Notes: generated by a model from the sequence alone, not told the origin. DNA of 64,000 nt from Clostridium tetanomorphum (GCF_017873215.1 NZ_JAGGKA010000014.1:61131-125130), one strand, 5' to 3'; positions 17,293 to 26,712 are shown, numbered from the stretch's first letter. A program made the numbers and translations.

Positions 17293-18648
17293 ATGGCTTT
17301 TGAAGGATTGGCCTCTAAGCTTCAAGAAACTCTTAAAAAGCTTAAAGGAAAAGGTAAGCTTACAGAAAAAGATATTAAAGAAGCAATGAGAGAAGTTAAA
17401 TTAGCACTTTTAGAAGCTGATGTAAATTATAAGATAGTTAAAGACTTTGTAAAAAGTGTTAGTGAAAAGTGTACTGGCAAAGAAGTTTTAGAAAGTCTTA
17501 CTCCAGGGCAACAGGTTATTAAAATAGTTAATGAAGAACTTGTTGAATTAATGGGAAACAAGGAAAGTGAAATAAATTTTTCTCAAACTGGCATAACAGT
17601 TATTATGCTAGTTGGACTTCAAGGTGCAGGTAAAACAACTATGGCTGGTAAATTAGCTTTACAGCTAAGAAAGAAAAATAAGAAGCCGTTACTTGTAGCC
17701 TGTGATATTTATAGACCAGCCGCAATAAAGCAGTTACAGGTAGTTGGAAAACAAATTGAAATTCCAGTGTTTACATTAGGCGATAAAGTGAATCCTGTGG
17801 ATATTTCTAAAGCGGCTATAAAACATGCTAAGGAAAATAGTAATAATGTAGTGATAATTGATACTGCTGGAAGACTTCATATAGATGAAGAACTAATGGA
17901 TGAACTTAAAAATGTAAAAGAGAGTGTTAATCCAAATGAAATACTTTTAGTTGTAGATTCAATGACTGGTCAAGATGCTGTAAATGTAGCAGAGAGTTTT
18001 AATTCACAACTTGATATTACAGGCGTAGTTTTAACAAAACTAGATGGTGATACTAGAGGTGGAGCAGCTCTTTCTATAAAATCTATGACAGGGAAACCTA
18101 TAAAGTTTATTGGTGTGGGAGAAAAAATGAGTGATTTTGAAGTGTTCCACCCTGATAGAATGGCTTCAAGGATTCTTGGAATGGGAGATGTGCTTACTCT
18201 TATAGAAAAAGCACAGCAAGCTATTGATGAAAAAGAAGCTGAAAAAATAGGCAGCAGAATAATGAATCAGGAATTTAATTTTGAAGACTTTTTAGCAGCT
18301 ATGCAACAGATGAAAAAACTTGGACCTTTGAATAAGATTATGGAAATGATGCCAGGAATCAATTCAAAAGAACTTAAAGGTGTTGATTTAAGTCAAAGTG
18401 AAAAAGAATTAAAAAGGATAGAAGCAATTGTAAGTTCTATGACTATAAAAGAGAGAAGAAACCCAACTCTTGTAAGTGGTTCTCCTTCAAGAAAGAAAAG
18501 AATTGCTAATGGATCAGGTACTAATATTCAACAAGTAAACAAAATATTAAAGGATTTTGAAACTATGAAGAAAATGATGAAGCAAATGAAGGGTATGCAG
18601 AAGGGGTTCGCAAAGAAAAAAGGTTTATTTGGTAAATTGCCATTTTAA
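17293..18648 (+). CDS. ffh: Signal recognition particle protein Ffh
   Basis: SRP54 homologue that binds signal peptides and 4.5S/6S RNA and works with FtsY. The 451 residues comprise an N domain, a G domain with GLQGAGKTTMAGKLA (about 108), DTAGRLHIDEELM (about 190) and TKLDGDTRGG, and a methionine-rich M domain (about 305-451) with the RNA-binding SGSPSRKKRIANGSG. It starts 10 nt after ylxM. Confidence 0.98.
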   Translation: MAFEGLASKLQETLKKLKGKGKLTEKDIKEAMREVKLALLEADVNYKIVKDFVKSVSEKCTGKEVLESLTPGQQVIKIVNEELVELMGNKESEINFSQTGITVIMLVGLQGAGKTTMAGKLALQLRKKNKKPLLVACDIYRPAAIKQLQVVGKQIEIPVFTLGDKVNPVDISKAAIKHAKENSNNVVIIDTAGRLHIDEELMDELKNVKESVNPNEILLVVDSMTGQDAVNVAESFNSQLDITGVVLTKLDGDTRGGAALSIKSMTGKPIKFIGVGEKMSDFEVFHPDRMASRILGMGDVLTLIEKAQQAIDEKEAEKIGSRIMNQEFNFEDFLAAMQQMKKLGPLNKIMEMMPGINSKELKGVDLSQSEKELKRIEAIVSSMTIKERRNPTLVSGSPSRKKRIANGSGTNIQQVNKILKDFETMKKMMKQMKGMQKGFAKKKGLFGKLPF

Positions 18649-18681
18649 CATAAAAACATATTTTTAAAGGAGGTGAAAAAC

Positions 18682-18939
18682 ATGGCAGTAAAGATAAGAC
18701 TAAGAAGAATGGGTGCTAAGAAAGCTCCTTTCTACAGAGTTATTGTAGCAGATTCAAGATCTCCAAGAGATGGAAGATTCATTGATGAAATAGGTTACTA
18801 CAACCCAACAACAGAACCAGCTACAATTAAAATTAATGAAGAAAAGGCAGTTACTTGGGTAAAGAACGGTGCTCAGCCAACAGATATAGTTAAAAAGCTT
18901 TTTGTAAGAACTGGATTAAATGAAAAGCTTTCTAAATAA
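18682..18939 (+). CDS. rpsP: 30S ribosomal protein S16
   Basis: An 85-residue small-subunit protein with the conserved [18 protein letters not shown] start, [20 protein letters not shown] and a C-terminal LFVRTGL. AAAGGAGGTG lies 8 nt before ATG 18682. It follows ffh by 33 nt, in the order ffh-rpsP-khpA-rimM-trmD-rplS common to Firmicutes. Confidence 0.98.
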   Translation: MAVKIRLRRMGAKKAPFYRVIVADSRSPRDGRFIDEIGYYNPTTEPATIKINEEKAVTWVKNGAQPTDIVKKLFVRTGLNEKLSK

Positions 18940-18955
18940 TTTGGGGGTGTAGTAC

Positions 18956-19183
18956 ATGAAAGAATTAGTTGAAATCATAGCTAAGTCACTAGTGGATGAC
19001 CCTGATATGGTTCAAGTAAATGAAATTGCTGGAGAGCAATCAATTATACTTGAACTAAAGGTTGCACCAGAAGACATGGGAAAAGTAATTGGAAAACAGG
19101 GAAGAATAGCAAAGGCTATTAGAACTGTTGTAAAAGCAGCAGCCATTAAAGAGAATAAAAGAGTTGTTGTAGAAATAATATAA
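18956..19183 (+). CDS. khpA: KH-domain RNA-binding protein KhpA
   Basis: A 75-residue single KH domain with the GxxG loop in [16 protein letters not shown] (about residues 42-57). KhpA pairs with KhpB/EloR in streptococci to bind RNA and influence cell elongation. It is the last gene before a terminator. Confidence 0.93.
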   Translation: MKELVEIIAKSLVDDPDMVQVNEIAGEQSIILELKVAPEDMGKVIGKQGRIAKAIRTVVKAAAIKENKRVVVEII

Positions 19184-19217
19184 AAAAAGAGTTAGGTGCT
19201 GCCTAGCTCTTTTTTTA
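19182..19217 (+). terminator. Rho-independent terminator after khpA
   Basis: Stem AGAGTTAGG / CCTAGCTCT (one G-U), extended by A/T pairs, loop TGCTG, tail TTTTTTT. Confidence 0.85.
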
Positions 19218-19233
19218 AAAAGGAGAATTAATT

Positions 19234-19728
19234 ATGAAGGAATTTTTAAGTATTGGTCAAATTATAAATACCCATGGATTAAAAGGCGAGCTAAAAATAT
19301 ATCCCTTAACTGATGATATAAGAAGATTTAGAAATTTGAAAAGAGTATTTATTAACAATGAAGAAAAAAAAGTAATTTGGTGTAAATTACAAAATGATAA
19401 AGTTATTTTAAAAATAGAAGGGATAGACTCTATAGAAGATGCCATAAAATATAGAAATAAATATCTTGAAGTACCAAGAGCAGAAGCTGTCAAATTGCCA
19501 GAGGGACGATACTACATAGCTGATTTAATAGGATGTAAAGTATTTGATGAAAATGAAGAAGAAATAGGAACTTTAGTAGATGTGATTCAAACTAAAAGTA
19601 ATGATGTATATTGTGTAAAAGGAGAAAAAGAAGTACTAGTACCTGTGTTAAAAACTATTGTGGTTAGTATTGATATAGAAGAAGAAAGAATAATTATTAA
19701 ACCTATAAAAGAATGGCTTGCAGAATAG
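19234..19728 (+). CDS. rimM: Ribosome maturation factor RimM
   Basis: Assists 30S head assembly through S19. The 164-residue protein starts with the family block [18 protein letters not shown] and has a C-terminal PRC-barrel ([12 protein letters not shown] to the end). AAAGGAG precedes the ATG. The last 16 nt overlap trmD, suggesting coupled translation. Confidence 0.96.
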   Translation: MKEFLSIGQIINTHGLKGELKIYPLTDDIRRFRNLKRVFINNEEKKVIWCKLQNDKVILKIEGIDSIEDAIKYRNKYLEVPRAEAVKLPEGRYYIADLIGCKVFDENEEEIGTLVDVIQTKSNDVYCVKGEKEVLVPVLKTIVVSIDIEEERIIIKPIKEWLAE

Positions 19729-20441
19729 ATATTCTTACACTTTTTCCAGAAATGTTTAATGTATTTAACCACAGTATAATAGGCAGGGCAATAGAAAAGA
19801 AAATAATAGATATTAATACAGTACAAATTAGAGACTTTACTTTAGATAAACATAAAAAAGTTGATGACTATCCCTATGGTGGAGGGGCTGGAATGGTAAT
19901 GGCAGCACAACCTATTGTAGATGCTATATCCTATGCGAAAAATAAAAATAGAGGTAAAGTTATATTTTTAGGTCCTAGAGGAAAAACTTTCAATCAAGAA
20001 ATGGCCAAAGAATTATCTAAAGAGGAAGAATTAATATTTTTATGTGGACATTATGAAGGAATAGATGAAAGGATTTATAAATATATTGATTTAGAAATAT
20101 CTTTAGGGGATTTTGTATTAACTGGAGGAGAAATGGCTTGTATACCTATTATAGATAGCATATGCAGACTTATACCGGGAGTATTAGGAAGAAACGAAAG
20201 TTTTATGGAAGAGTCCTTTTATGAAGGAGTTTTAGAGTATCCTCAGTATACTAGGCCAGAAGAATTTAGAGGAGATAGGGTACCAGAAGTACTTACATCT
20301 GGACATCATGAAAATATAAGAAAGTGGAAAAGGCTACAATCCCTATTGATTACTAAAGAGAAAAGACCTGATTTATTTAACAGGCTAAATTTAACAGAGG
20401 AAGATAAAAAAATATTAAATGAATTTTATAAGAAAATGTAA
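19713..20441 (+). CDS. trmD: tRNA (guanine37-N1)-methyltransferase
   Basis: Forms m1G37 in tRNAs and prevents frameshifting. The 242 residues start [15 protein letters not shown] and show [24 protein letters not shown], the knot region [19 protein letters not shown] (about 132-150) and [21 protein letters not shown]. The start lies inside rimM. Confidence 0.97.
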   Translation: MACRIDILTLFPEMFNVFNHSIIGRAIEKKIIDINTVQIRDFTLDKHKKVDDYPYGGGAGMVMAAQPIVDAISYAKNKNRGKVIFLGPRGKTFNQEMAKELSKEEELIFLCGHYEGIDERIYKYIDLEISLGDFVLTGGEMACIPIIDSICRLIPGVLGRNESFMEESFYEGVLEYPQYTRPEEFRGDRVPEVLTSGHHENIRKWKRLQSLLITKEKRPDLFNRLNLTEEDKKILNEFYKKM

Positions 20442-20449
20442 GTTTAATA

Positions 20450-20478
20450 TTGAAAAATATACATACATATGGTAGAAT
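20450..20478 (+). promoter_or_regulatory. Sigma-A promoter for rplS
   Basis: TTGAAA, 17-nt spacer, TAGAAT with an upstream TGG (extended -10). The predicted RNA would start at about 20485, at or a few nucleotides into the leader element. Confidence 0.6.
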
Positions 20479-20480
20479 TA

Positions 20481-20534
20481 ACTTCGTGCTAGTACGGGCG
20501 GTCCTCTGTCTATGATTTATTAAGGCATGAACGT
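20481..20534 (+). promoter_or_regulatory. L19 leader-type RNA element
   Basis: ACTTCGTGC (20481-20489) pairs with GCATGAACGT (20525-20534, one bulge), closing a domain that contains GTACGGGCGGTCCTCTGTC. Position directly before rplS and the sequence agree with the L19 (rplS) leader family of low-GC Gram-positives, which is thought to mediate autoregulation by L19. Assignment is by recall, not by covariance search. Confidence 0.65.
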
Positions 20535-20563
20535 CTAATTATATATGAGGAGGGAATGCACAA

Positions 20564-20908
20564 ATGTTAGAAGTAATCAGAGCTATAGAAGCAGAACAAA
20601 TTAGAACAGACTTACCTAAATTTAACGTAGGAGATACTGTTAAAGTTTATGTAAGAATTAAAGAAGGAACTAGAGAAAGAGTTCAGATGTTCGAAGGAAC
20701 AGTTTTAAAGAGACAAAATGGTGGATTAAGAGAAACATTTACAGTAAGAAGAGTTACTTCAGGAGTAGGTGTTGAAAGAACTTTTCCTGTTAATGCTCCA
20801 ACAATTGAAAAAATTGAAGTTGCAAGAAGAGGTAAAGTAAGAAGAGCTAAATTATTCTATTTAAGAGATAGAGTAGGTAAAGCTGCAAAAGTTAAGGAAT
20901 TATTATAA
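20564..20908 (+). CDS. rplS: 50S ribosomal protein L19
   Basis: A 114-residue protein at the 30S-50S interface with [47 protein letters not shown] and a C-terminal [27 protein letters not shown] precedes the ATG. It has its own promoter and leader and ends at a terminator. Confidence 0.98.
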   Translation: MLEVIRAIEAEQIRTDLPKFNVGDTVKVYVRIKEGTRERVQMFEGTVLKRQNGGLRETFTVRRVTSGVGVERTFPVNAPTIEKIEVARRGKVRRAKLFYLRDRVGKAAKVKELL

Positions 20909-20913
20909 TAAGA

Positions 20914-20939
20914 ATGGGGCTTTTATAGTCCCTTTTTTA
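20914..20939 (+). terminator. Rho-independent terminator after rplS
   Basis: Six-bp stem GGGGCT / AGTCCC (one G-U), loop TTTAT, tail TTTTTTAT. Confidence 0.7.
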
Positions 20940-20960
20940 TATTACGGGATGGTGATTATT

Positions 20961-21491
20961 ATGGTAAAACAATTAGTAGAATTGGGAAAGTCAATTCTTA
21001 TAGCGATTATAGCGGCATTTTTAATAATAACTTTTATATTTGAGACAGTTCAGGTTGACGGTCTTTCAATGTATCCTACCCTTCATAATAAGGATAGGCT
21101 TATAGTGGAGAAAGTATCTTACTATTTTAGAAAGCCAGCTCAAGGAGATATTGTAGTAATAAAATATCCAGCAGATCCTAAGGAAAAGTTTATCAAAAGA
21201 GTAATTGCTGTAGGTGGAGATAAAGTTAGAGTAGAAAATGATAAAGTATATGTAAATGGAAAACCTTTAGAAGAAAATTATATATTTGAACAAAGAATGC
21301 AGGATTTTAATGAAATTACAGTACCAGAGAATACTATATTTGTTATGGGAGACAATAGGAATAATAGTTTAGATAGTCGAGATGAAAGAGTTGGATTTGT
21401 AAAATATAACATGGTAGTAGGAAGGGCAGCTTTGAGAATATATCCATTTAACAGTGTAGGAAAAATAAGAGCAGCAGCAAAAAATAATTGA
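20961..21491 (+). CDS. lepB: Type I signal peptidase
   Basis: Cleaves signal peptides of exported proteins at the outer face of the membrane. The 176-residue protein has one N-terminal membrane segment (about residues 11-29). It has the catalytic Ser in GLSMYPTL (Ser about 36), the general-base Lys in FIKRVIAVGGD (about 77), and the box GDNRNNSLDSR. ATG 20961 is preferred over the upstream in-frame GTG since GGGATGGTG is placed before it. Its position rplS-lepB-rbgA is conserved in clostridia. Confidence 0.95.
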   Translation: MVKQLVELGKSILIAIIAAFLIITFIFETVQVDGLSMYPTLHNKDRLIVEKVSYYFRKPAQGDIVVIKYPADPKEKFIKRVIAVGGDKVRVENDKVYVNGKPLEENYIFEQRMQDFNEITVPENTIFVMGDNRNNSLDSRDERVGFVKYNMVVGRAALRIYPFNSVGKIRAAAKNN

Positions 21492-21522
21492 TTAAGTTGA
21501 GACTTAGGAAAGGATAGATATT

Positions 21523-22377
21523 ATGGCAATAAATTGGTTTCCTGGTCATATGGCAAAGACAAGGAGAGAAATAAAAGAAAATTTAAAGTTAGTAGATGCG
21601 GTTATAGAAATTAGAGATGCTAGAATAGTTAAATCTAGTTCTAATCCAGAGATAGAAGAAATTTGTGGTATGAAGCCTAGAATTATTTTATTAAATAAAA
21701 GTGATTTAAGTGAAAAAAAGATTACAAATAGTTGGATAAAAGAATTAACTAAAGATAATGTAAAAGTGCTATCAGTTAATTGCTTGAATGGCGAAGGCAT
21801 AAAAAATATAAAGCCTATGCTAAATGAACTATTAAAGGAAAAACATGAAAGATTGAAAAATAAAGGATTAGTAAAAGTTGTTGATAGAGTTATGGTGGTT
21901 GGTATTCCAAATGTAGGTAAATCTTCTTTTATAAATAAAATGGCTAAGAATAATATAGCTAAGATAGGAGATAAACCAGGAGTAACCAAGAGTAAACAGT
22001 GGATAAAAACAAAAATGGATATAGAATTAATGGATACACCAGGAATATTATGGCCAAAGTTTGAGGATGAAAAAGTTGGTCTAAATTTAGCTTTTACAGG
22101 AGCCATAAAAGATGAAATAATGGATATCGAGACATTAGCTTTAAGACTTATAGAAAAATTACAAAATGATTATTCAGAAAATCTAAAGTCTAGATATAAA
22201 TTAGAAGAATTAGATGAAAATCCTTTAACTAATATGGACAATATAGGAAGAAAAAGAGGGGCAGTTATAGCTAAAGGAGAAATTGATTATAATAGGGTAG
22301 CAATTATGTTACTAGATGAATTTAGAGGAGGAAAATTAGGAAACATATCTCTTGAAAAACCAGAAGATGAATTATAA
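21523..22377 (+). CDS. rbgA: Ribosome biogenesis GTPase RbgA (YlqF)
   Basis: Circularly permuted GTPase needed for late 50S assembly. The 284 residues begin INWFPGHMAKTRREIKE. The G motifs come in permuted order: NKSD (about 58), then GIPNVGKSSFIN (about 127) and DTPGILWPK (about 170). The C-terminal helical domain is present. AGGAAAGG lies before the ATG. Confidence 0.95.
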   Translation: MAINWFPGHMAKTRREIKENLKLVDAVIEIRDARIVKSSSNPEIEEICGMKPRIILLNKSDLSEKKITNSWIKELTKDNVKVLSVNCLNGEGIKNIKPMLNELLKEKHERLKNKGLVKVVDRVMVVGIPNVGKSSFINKMAKNNIAKIGDKPGVTKSKQWIKTKMDIELMDTPGILWPKFEDEKVGLNLAFTGAIKDEIMDIETLALRLIEKLQNDYSENLKSRYKLEELDENPLTNMDNIGRKRGAVIAKGEIDYNRVAIMLLDEFRGGKLGNISLEKPEDEL

Positions 22378-22415
22378 TTTAATATTTAATTCTAAAGGAA
22401 AGGTAGCATAAGATA

Positions 22416-23246
22416 ATGAATTTAGAAAGTTTGAAAAATAATGTAGAAATTTCTACCCTTAAGTTTACAGATATAAAAAGCAAGGTTTGTTCTTTAGAAG
22501 AAGAATATTGTAGTGAAGTTAAAGAACATTTAATAGAAATAGCAAAATTTTTAAAACAGGATAAAAGAAAAAATGTAAAGAGTTTGAGTAATAGAATTCT
22601 GAAATTTATTCAAAAGCATGAAGATGAAATAAACAGAGTTAAAGGAATGTATAACTTTGATAAATCTTTTGGTAAATATACTTATATAGCAGGAGTGGAT
22701 GAAGTAGGAAGAGGCCCTTTGGCTGGACCAATAGTTGCTGCTTCTGTTATATTAGATTTAAATTATAAAAATTATAATGACTTAATTTTAGGAATAAAAG
22801 ATTCGAAAAAACTCTCACAAAAATCTAGGGAGGAGTTATCACAAATAATAAAAAGCAAAGCATTGTATTATAATATAGTAGAAATAGATAATGACATAAT
22901 TGATTCCAAAGGAATAGGTTGGTGTAATAATGAAGTCTTAAAAAGATCCTCTATGGGTTTAGATGTTAAACCACAATTAGTTATTTCCGATGGATACGCA
23001 ATAAAAGATATAAAATTTAAAAATGAATTTATAATAAAAGGAGATAATAAAAGTGCGTCTATTGCAAGCGCTTCAATTATAGCTAAGGTATATAGGGATA
23101 AAAAAATGGAGAAATATGCAGAAATTTATCCTAATTATGGTTTTGAAAAAAACGTAGGCTATGGAACTACAGAACATATTGAAGGAATAAAAAAATATGG
23201 GACATGCCCTATACATAGATTAAGTTTTCTAAAAAATATTCTTTAA
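22416..23246 (+). CDS. rnhB: Ribonuclease HII
   Basis: Removes ribonucleotides and RNA primers from DNA. The catalytic domain begins with GVDEVGRGPLAGPIVAA (Asp at about residue 94, Glu next to it), followed by GIKDSKKLS, ISDGYAIK and the GxxSASIIAKVYRD block. The 276-residue length includes a ~85-residue helical N-terminal extension, as in several Firmicute RNase HII proteins. It is convergent with yraN with only 2 nt between stop codons. Confidence 0.95.
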   Translation: MNLESLKNNVEISTLKFTDIKSKVCSLEEEYCSEVKEHLIEIAKFLKQDKRKNVKSLSNRILKFIQKHEDEINRVKGMYNFDKSFGKYTYIAGVDEVGRGPLAGPIVAASVILDLNYKNYNDLILGIKDSKKLSQKSREELSQIIKSKALYYNIVEIDNDIIDSKGIGWCNNEVLKRSSMGLDVKPQLVISDGYAIKDIKFKNEFIIKGDNKSASIASASIIAKVYRDKKMEKYAEIYPNYGFEKNVGYGTTEHIEGIKKYGTCPIHRLSFLKNIL

Positions 23247-23248
23247 TA

Positions 23249-23617
23249 TTATAGTTGAAAAGCATCTTTTATTAATTTTATATAAAAATCATCATTTTTG
23301 TGATTTAAAGTTACTTCAATTACATCAAATCTAAACTTAAACTTATGAAGATTTTTTTTCAATATATATAGTTGAGCGGTTTTGTATATTCTATATTGTT
23401 TTATTAGATTAACTGCTTCTCCAGGTGTGCCATATAGACTTCCATACCTGGATTTTACTTCTATAAAACTTATATAATCGCCGTCCTTTCCTATTATATC
23501 TATTTCCCCTTGTTTGCACCTAAAATTTTTATCTAGTATAATATACCCATTTTGAATAAGATAACTTTGAGCTAAATTTTCACCTAAAGTTCCTACTTCC
23601 TTCTTATAGGAATGCAT
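23249..23617 (-). CDS. YraN/UPF0102 family nuclease-like protein
   Basis: A 122-residue protein with the restriction-endonuclease-like pattern of UPF0102: G.LGENLAQSYLIQNGYIIL, then RCKQGEIDIIGKDGDYISFIEVKSR, where the E..D..ExK residues (GEIDII, FIEVK) form the putative active site. The biological role is unproven. It sits between rnhB and comM, as in many genomes, but on the opposite strand to its neighbours. Confidence 0.9.
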   Translation of the reverse strand: MHSYKKEVGTLGENLAQSYLIQNGYIILDKNFRCKQGEIDIIGKDGDYISFIEVKSRYGSLYGTPGEAVNLIKQYRIYKTAQLYILKKNLHKFKFRFDVIEVTLNHKNDDFYIKLIKDAFQL

Positions 23618-23783
23618 AAATACTCTCCTTTCATTTTTAATATAAATAACTAATAATGAAGTATATTCACTTTACAATAATTAATATAATAATATGAATT
23701 ATATAATTATATTATACTATAAATGAGAATATATCAACTAGTGGTAAAATTCGAAAAATTGATAAAATTATTTTTGGAATTTT

Positions 23784-23812
23784 AAATCCTAAATTTTTAT
23801 TTAGGATTTTTT
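23784..23812. terminator. Bidirectional-looking terminator hairpin before comM
   Basis: Eleven-bp stem AAATCCTAAAT / ATTTAGGATTT, loop TTTT, tail TTTTTTG on the + strand. It lies upstream of comM and yraN with no same-strand gene end nearby, so it probably stops read-through from rnhB or acts in a comM leader. Confidence 0.65.
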
Positions 23813-23862
23813 GTATTATAAAAATTTTTTTGTCAAGAATTCTAAAAAAGGTGGTGATGTCA

Positions 23863-25368
23863 TTGGCTGTTAAAATTAATACTGCTACATTTACAGGAAT
23901 AGAAGGAATAATGATAGATGTAGAAGTAGATATTTCTAGAGGATTACCTTGTTTTAACATAGTAGGAATGCCTAATATAGCTGTAAAAGAATCAAAGGAG
24001 AGAGTAAGAGCGGCTATAATAAATTCTGGATTTGAATTTCCAGTTGGGAGGATTACCATTAATTTAGCTCCAGCAGATTTAAAGAAAGAAGGCTCTTTAT
24101 TTGATTTGCCTATAGCTATTGGTATTTTATTAGCTACAAATCAAATTAAAATAGATAATGTAGAAAAATATATATTTATGGGAGAATTATCTTTATTAGG
24201 AGAGTTAAGAATGGTAAAAGGGGCATTACCTATAGTAATAGAAGGCATAAAAAATAATATATATAGCTTTATAGTACCACTAGAGAATAAAGATGAATGT
24301 TCAATAATCAAGGAAGCAAAAGTATATCCATTAAGTAATTTAAATGAAGTAGTTGGATACTTAAAATATAAAGATTTACTACCCTATAAAAATAAGTATA
24401 AATTTAATATTTTAAATAAATATTCTATAGATTTTTCTGATATTTTAAGTCAAGAAAGTGCTAAAAGAGCAGTTGAAGTAGCAGCAGCAGGAAATCATAA
24501 TATAATTTTATATGGTCCTCCAGGTACAGGGAAGACCATGATTGCTAAAAGAATTCCAACCATATTGCCAGATATAACATATAAAGAGGCTTTAGAATGT
24601 ACCAAAATTTATAGCGTAGTGGGAGCATTAAAAGAAAAAAAAGGGTTAATAGTAAAGCGTCCTTTTAGGGATCCACATCATACTGCATCTAAAATATCTC
24701 TTGTAGGAGGCGGAATTAATTTAAATCCAGGAGAAGTATCTTTAGCTCATAATGGAGTGCTATTTCTAGATGAATTATTAGAATTTAAGAAAGATGTTTT
24801 AGAATCATTAAGACAGCCTTTAGAAAATAGAAAAATAAAAATAAGCAAATCTTCAGGAACAGTAGAATACCCATGTAATTTTATGTTAGTAGGGGCTTTA
24901 AATCCGTGTCCGTGCTCCAAAATTCCATGTGAATGTTCTGAGTTAGAGAAAAGAAGATATATAAATAAATTATCTGGTCCTCTTTTAGATAGAATAGATA
25001 TTTTTACACCTCTTTCTAAGTTAGAATATAGAGAAATAAAATCTACTACAAAAGGCGAAAATTCTAAAACTATAAAGAAAAGAATTGATAAGGCTAGAAA
25101 AATCCAAAAAGAAAGATTTAAAAGTTATAGTATATTGACTAATGGAGAAATGAATGGGGAAATGATAATGAAATATTGCAAATTAAAAGGGAAGGCTGCA
25201 TCATTTATGGAAAAAGTTTATGATAAATTTAATTTTAGTACAAGAGTATACACAAGAATATTAAAGGTATCCAGAACTATTGCAGATTTAGAAGAAAAAC
25301 AGGATATAGAAGAAGTAGACTTAATTGAAGCTCTTCAATATAGGAAATTTTTAGATAATATAGTTTAA
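23863..25368 (+). CDS. comM: ComM/YifB family Mg-chelatase-like AAA+ ATPase
   Basis: ComM-type AAA+ helicases promote branch migration during natural transformation. The ~501-residue protein starts AVKINTATFTGIEGI, has the N-terminal Lon-like fold with DISRGLPCFNIVGMP, then Walker A GPPGTGKTMIAKRIP (about 217), Walker B VLFLDELLEF and the cysteine cluster CPCSKIPCEC (about 348). TTG 23863 is favoured because AAGGTGG is 8 nt upstream; ATG 23857 is only 2 nt from that site. dprA, another transformation gene, follows 12 nt later. Confidence 0.92.
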   Translation: MAVKINTATFTGIEGIMIDVEVDISRGLPCFNIVGMPNIAVKESKERVRAAIINSGFEFPVGRITINLAPADLKKEGSLFDLPIAIGILLATNQIKIDNVEKYIFMGELSLLGELRMVKGALPIVIEGIKNNIYSFIVPLENKDECSIIKEAKVYPLSNLNEVVGYLKYKDLLPYKNKYKFNILNKYSIDFSDILSQESAKRAVEVAAAGNHNIILYGPPGTGKTMIAKRIPTILPDITYKEALECTKIYSVVGALKEKKGLIVKRPFRDPHHTASKISLVGGGINLNPGEVSLAHNGVLFLDELLEFKKDVLESLRQPLENRKIKISKSSGTVEYPCNFMLVGALNPCPCSKIPCECSELEKRRYINKLSGPLLDRIDIFTPLSKLEYREIKSTTKGENSKTIKKRIDKARKIQKERFKSYSILTNGEMNGEMIMKYCKLKGKAASFMEKVYDKFNFSTRVYTRILKVSRTIADLEEKQDIEEVDLIEALQYRKFLDNIV

Positions 25369-25380
25369 GGAGAGATGTTT

Positions 25381-26469
25381 ATGAATTTTTATGACATATG
25401 GTTTTCAACAGTTAAGATTTCTAATAAAATAAAGATTAAATTAATAAAAAAATTTAAGACTACTGAGGCCATATGGAAATACTGTAATGGTAAAGAAAAT
25501 CATTTTTCTAAAATGATGGAAGAAAACAAATTTAAGAGTTCATTGATTAATTCATGGAATAAAGAAAAGATAAATAATATAGGAGAAATATTAATAAAAG
25601 AAGGTATTTCTACGATTAATTACTATGATAAACTTTATCCAAAAAAACTTAGAAATTTTGAAGATTCTCCTACTATATTGTTTTATAAAGGAAATATAGA
25701 AATGTTGAATAATAATAAATCTGTAGCTATTGTAGGTTCTAGAAATCATAGTTATTATGGAGAAAATGTAACAAGAATATTAGCTAGTAAACTAGGGGAA
25801 GAAAATATAAATGTGATTAGTGGTATGGCAAAAGGAATTGATTCTTTTTCACATAAATCATCGCTAGAAAGTGGAGGATACACTTGTGCTGTATTAGGCT
25901 GTGGAGTAGATGTTATATATCCAAAAGTAAATAAAAAATTGTATTATGAAATTATAAATAAGGGGTGTATCCTATCAGAGTTTCCTCCTAAAACTCCGCC
26001 TTATGCATATAATTTCCCTTTAAGAAACAGAATAATTAGTGGAGTGAGTGATTTAATTGTTATAGTAGAAGCCTCAGAAAAAAGTGGAAGTTTAATAACG
26101 GCTTCTTATGCTTTAGAACAGGGGAAAGATATAATGGTAGTACCAGGAACTATATTTTCAAAAACTAGTAAAGGAACTAATAAATTAATAAGGGATGGAG
26201 CATATCCGTTGACATCAGTAGAAGATATTTTTAATATATTAAATATTAAGTACTGTTCTAAAGAGGAGAAAACACCCGTTTTTCAAAGGGAAATTGAACA
26301 TAAGATATATAGTAATATAAAAGATAGACCAATACATATAGATGACATATTGAAAAAGACTAATGTTGACATTAAGCAATTATATGAGGTATTATTTGAA
26401 TTGCAACTTAAAAATCAAATAACTTGCCTTTCTGGTAATTATTATGTTAGAATTGCAAATAGTGTTTAA
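25381..26469 (+). CDS. dprA: DNA-processing protein DprA
   Basis: Binds incoming single-stranded DNA and loads RecA. The 362-residue protein has an N-terminal helical (SAM-like) part and a Rossmann core with VAIVGSRNHSYYG (about 112), ISGMAKGIDSFSH (about 147), AVLGCGVDVIYP and the GSLITASYALEQGKDIMVVPG block. A C-terminal winged-helix (DLA-like) region covers about 295-360. The second ATG (25381) is chosen; AAGGAG is 8 nt upstream of it but only 2 nt from the ATG at 25375. Confidence 0.95.
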   Translation: MNFYDIWFSTVKISNKIKIKLIKKFKTTEAIWKYCNGKENHFSKMMEENKFKSSLINSWNKEKINNIGEILIKEGISTINYYDKLYPKKLRNFEDSPTILFYKGNIEMLNNNKSVAIVGSRNHSYYGENVTRILASKLGEENINVISGMAKGIDSFSHKSSLESGGYTCAVLGCGVDVIYPKVNKKLYYEIINKGCILSEFPPKTPPYAYNFPLRNRIISGVSDLIVIVEASEKSGSLITASYALEQGKDIMVVPGTIFSKTSKGTNKLIRDGAYPLTSVEDIFNILNIKYCSKEEKTPVFQREIEHKIYSNIKDRPIHIDDILKKTNVDIKQLYEVLFELQLKNQITCLSGNYYVRIANSV

Positions 26470-26621
26470 TATATTATAAATTATAATATTCTAATACTAT
26501 AAGCAATAAAATTAATAATAAATAGAAAGCAACTTACGTCATATAAAATATTAAATATAATTGAGGACTAGTTGTTAAAATGTAACACATGCTATCAGTA
26601 TACTAACTTATATTAAAAAAA

Positions 26622-26712
26622 CTATGGGTAGTAATGATGGCAAGTGAAAGATTTAAATTAAATACTATCATATAGGGGGTGTAACCTCTGATACTAGCTA
26701 TCGGAGTATAAG
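26622..26712 (+). promoter_or_regulatory. Structured leader of topA with mutually exclusive hairpins
   Basis: Three pairings are visible. ATGGGTAGTA (26624-26633) pairs with TACTATCAT (26663-26671), with one bulge. TAGGGG (26673-26678) pairs with CCTCTG (26685-26690). CTCTGATA (26686-26693) pairs with TATCGGAG (26699-26706), covering the GGAG ribosome binding site of topA. The last two share CTCTG and cannot coexist, which is the layout of a translational switch. No known riboswitch class is recognised. Confidence 0.45.

Noticed and set aside
21546..22106. 186-codon ORF antisense to rbgA
   Set aside because: Hydrophobic, Phe/Ser-rich shadow of the rbgA coding frame, with no ribosome binding site or family resemblance.
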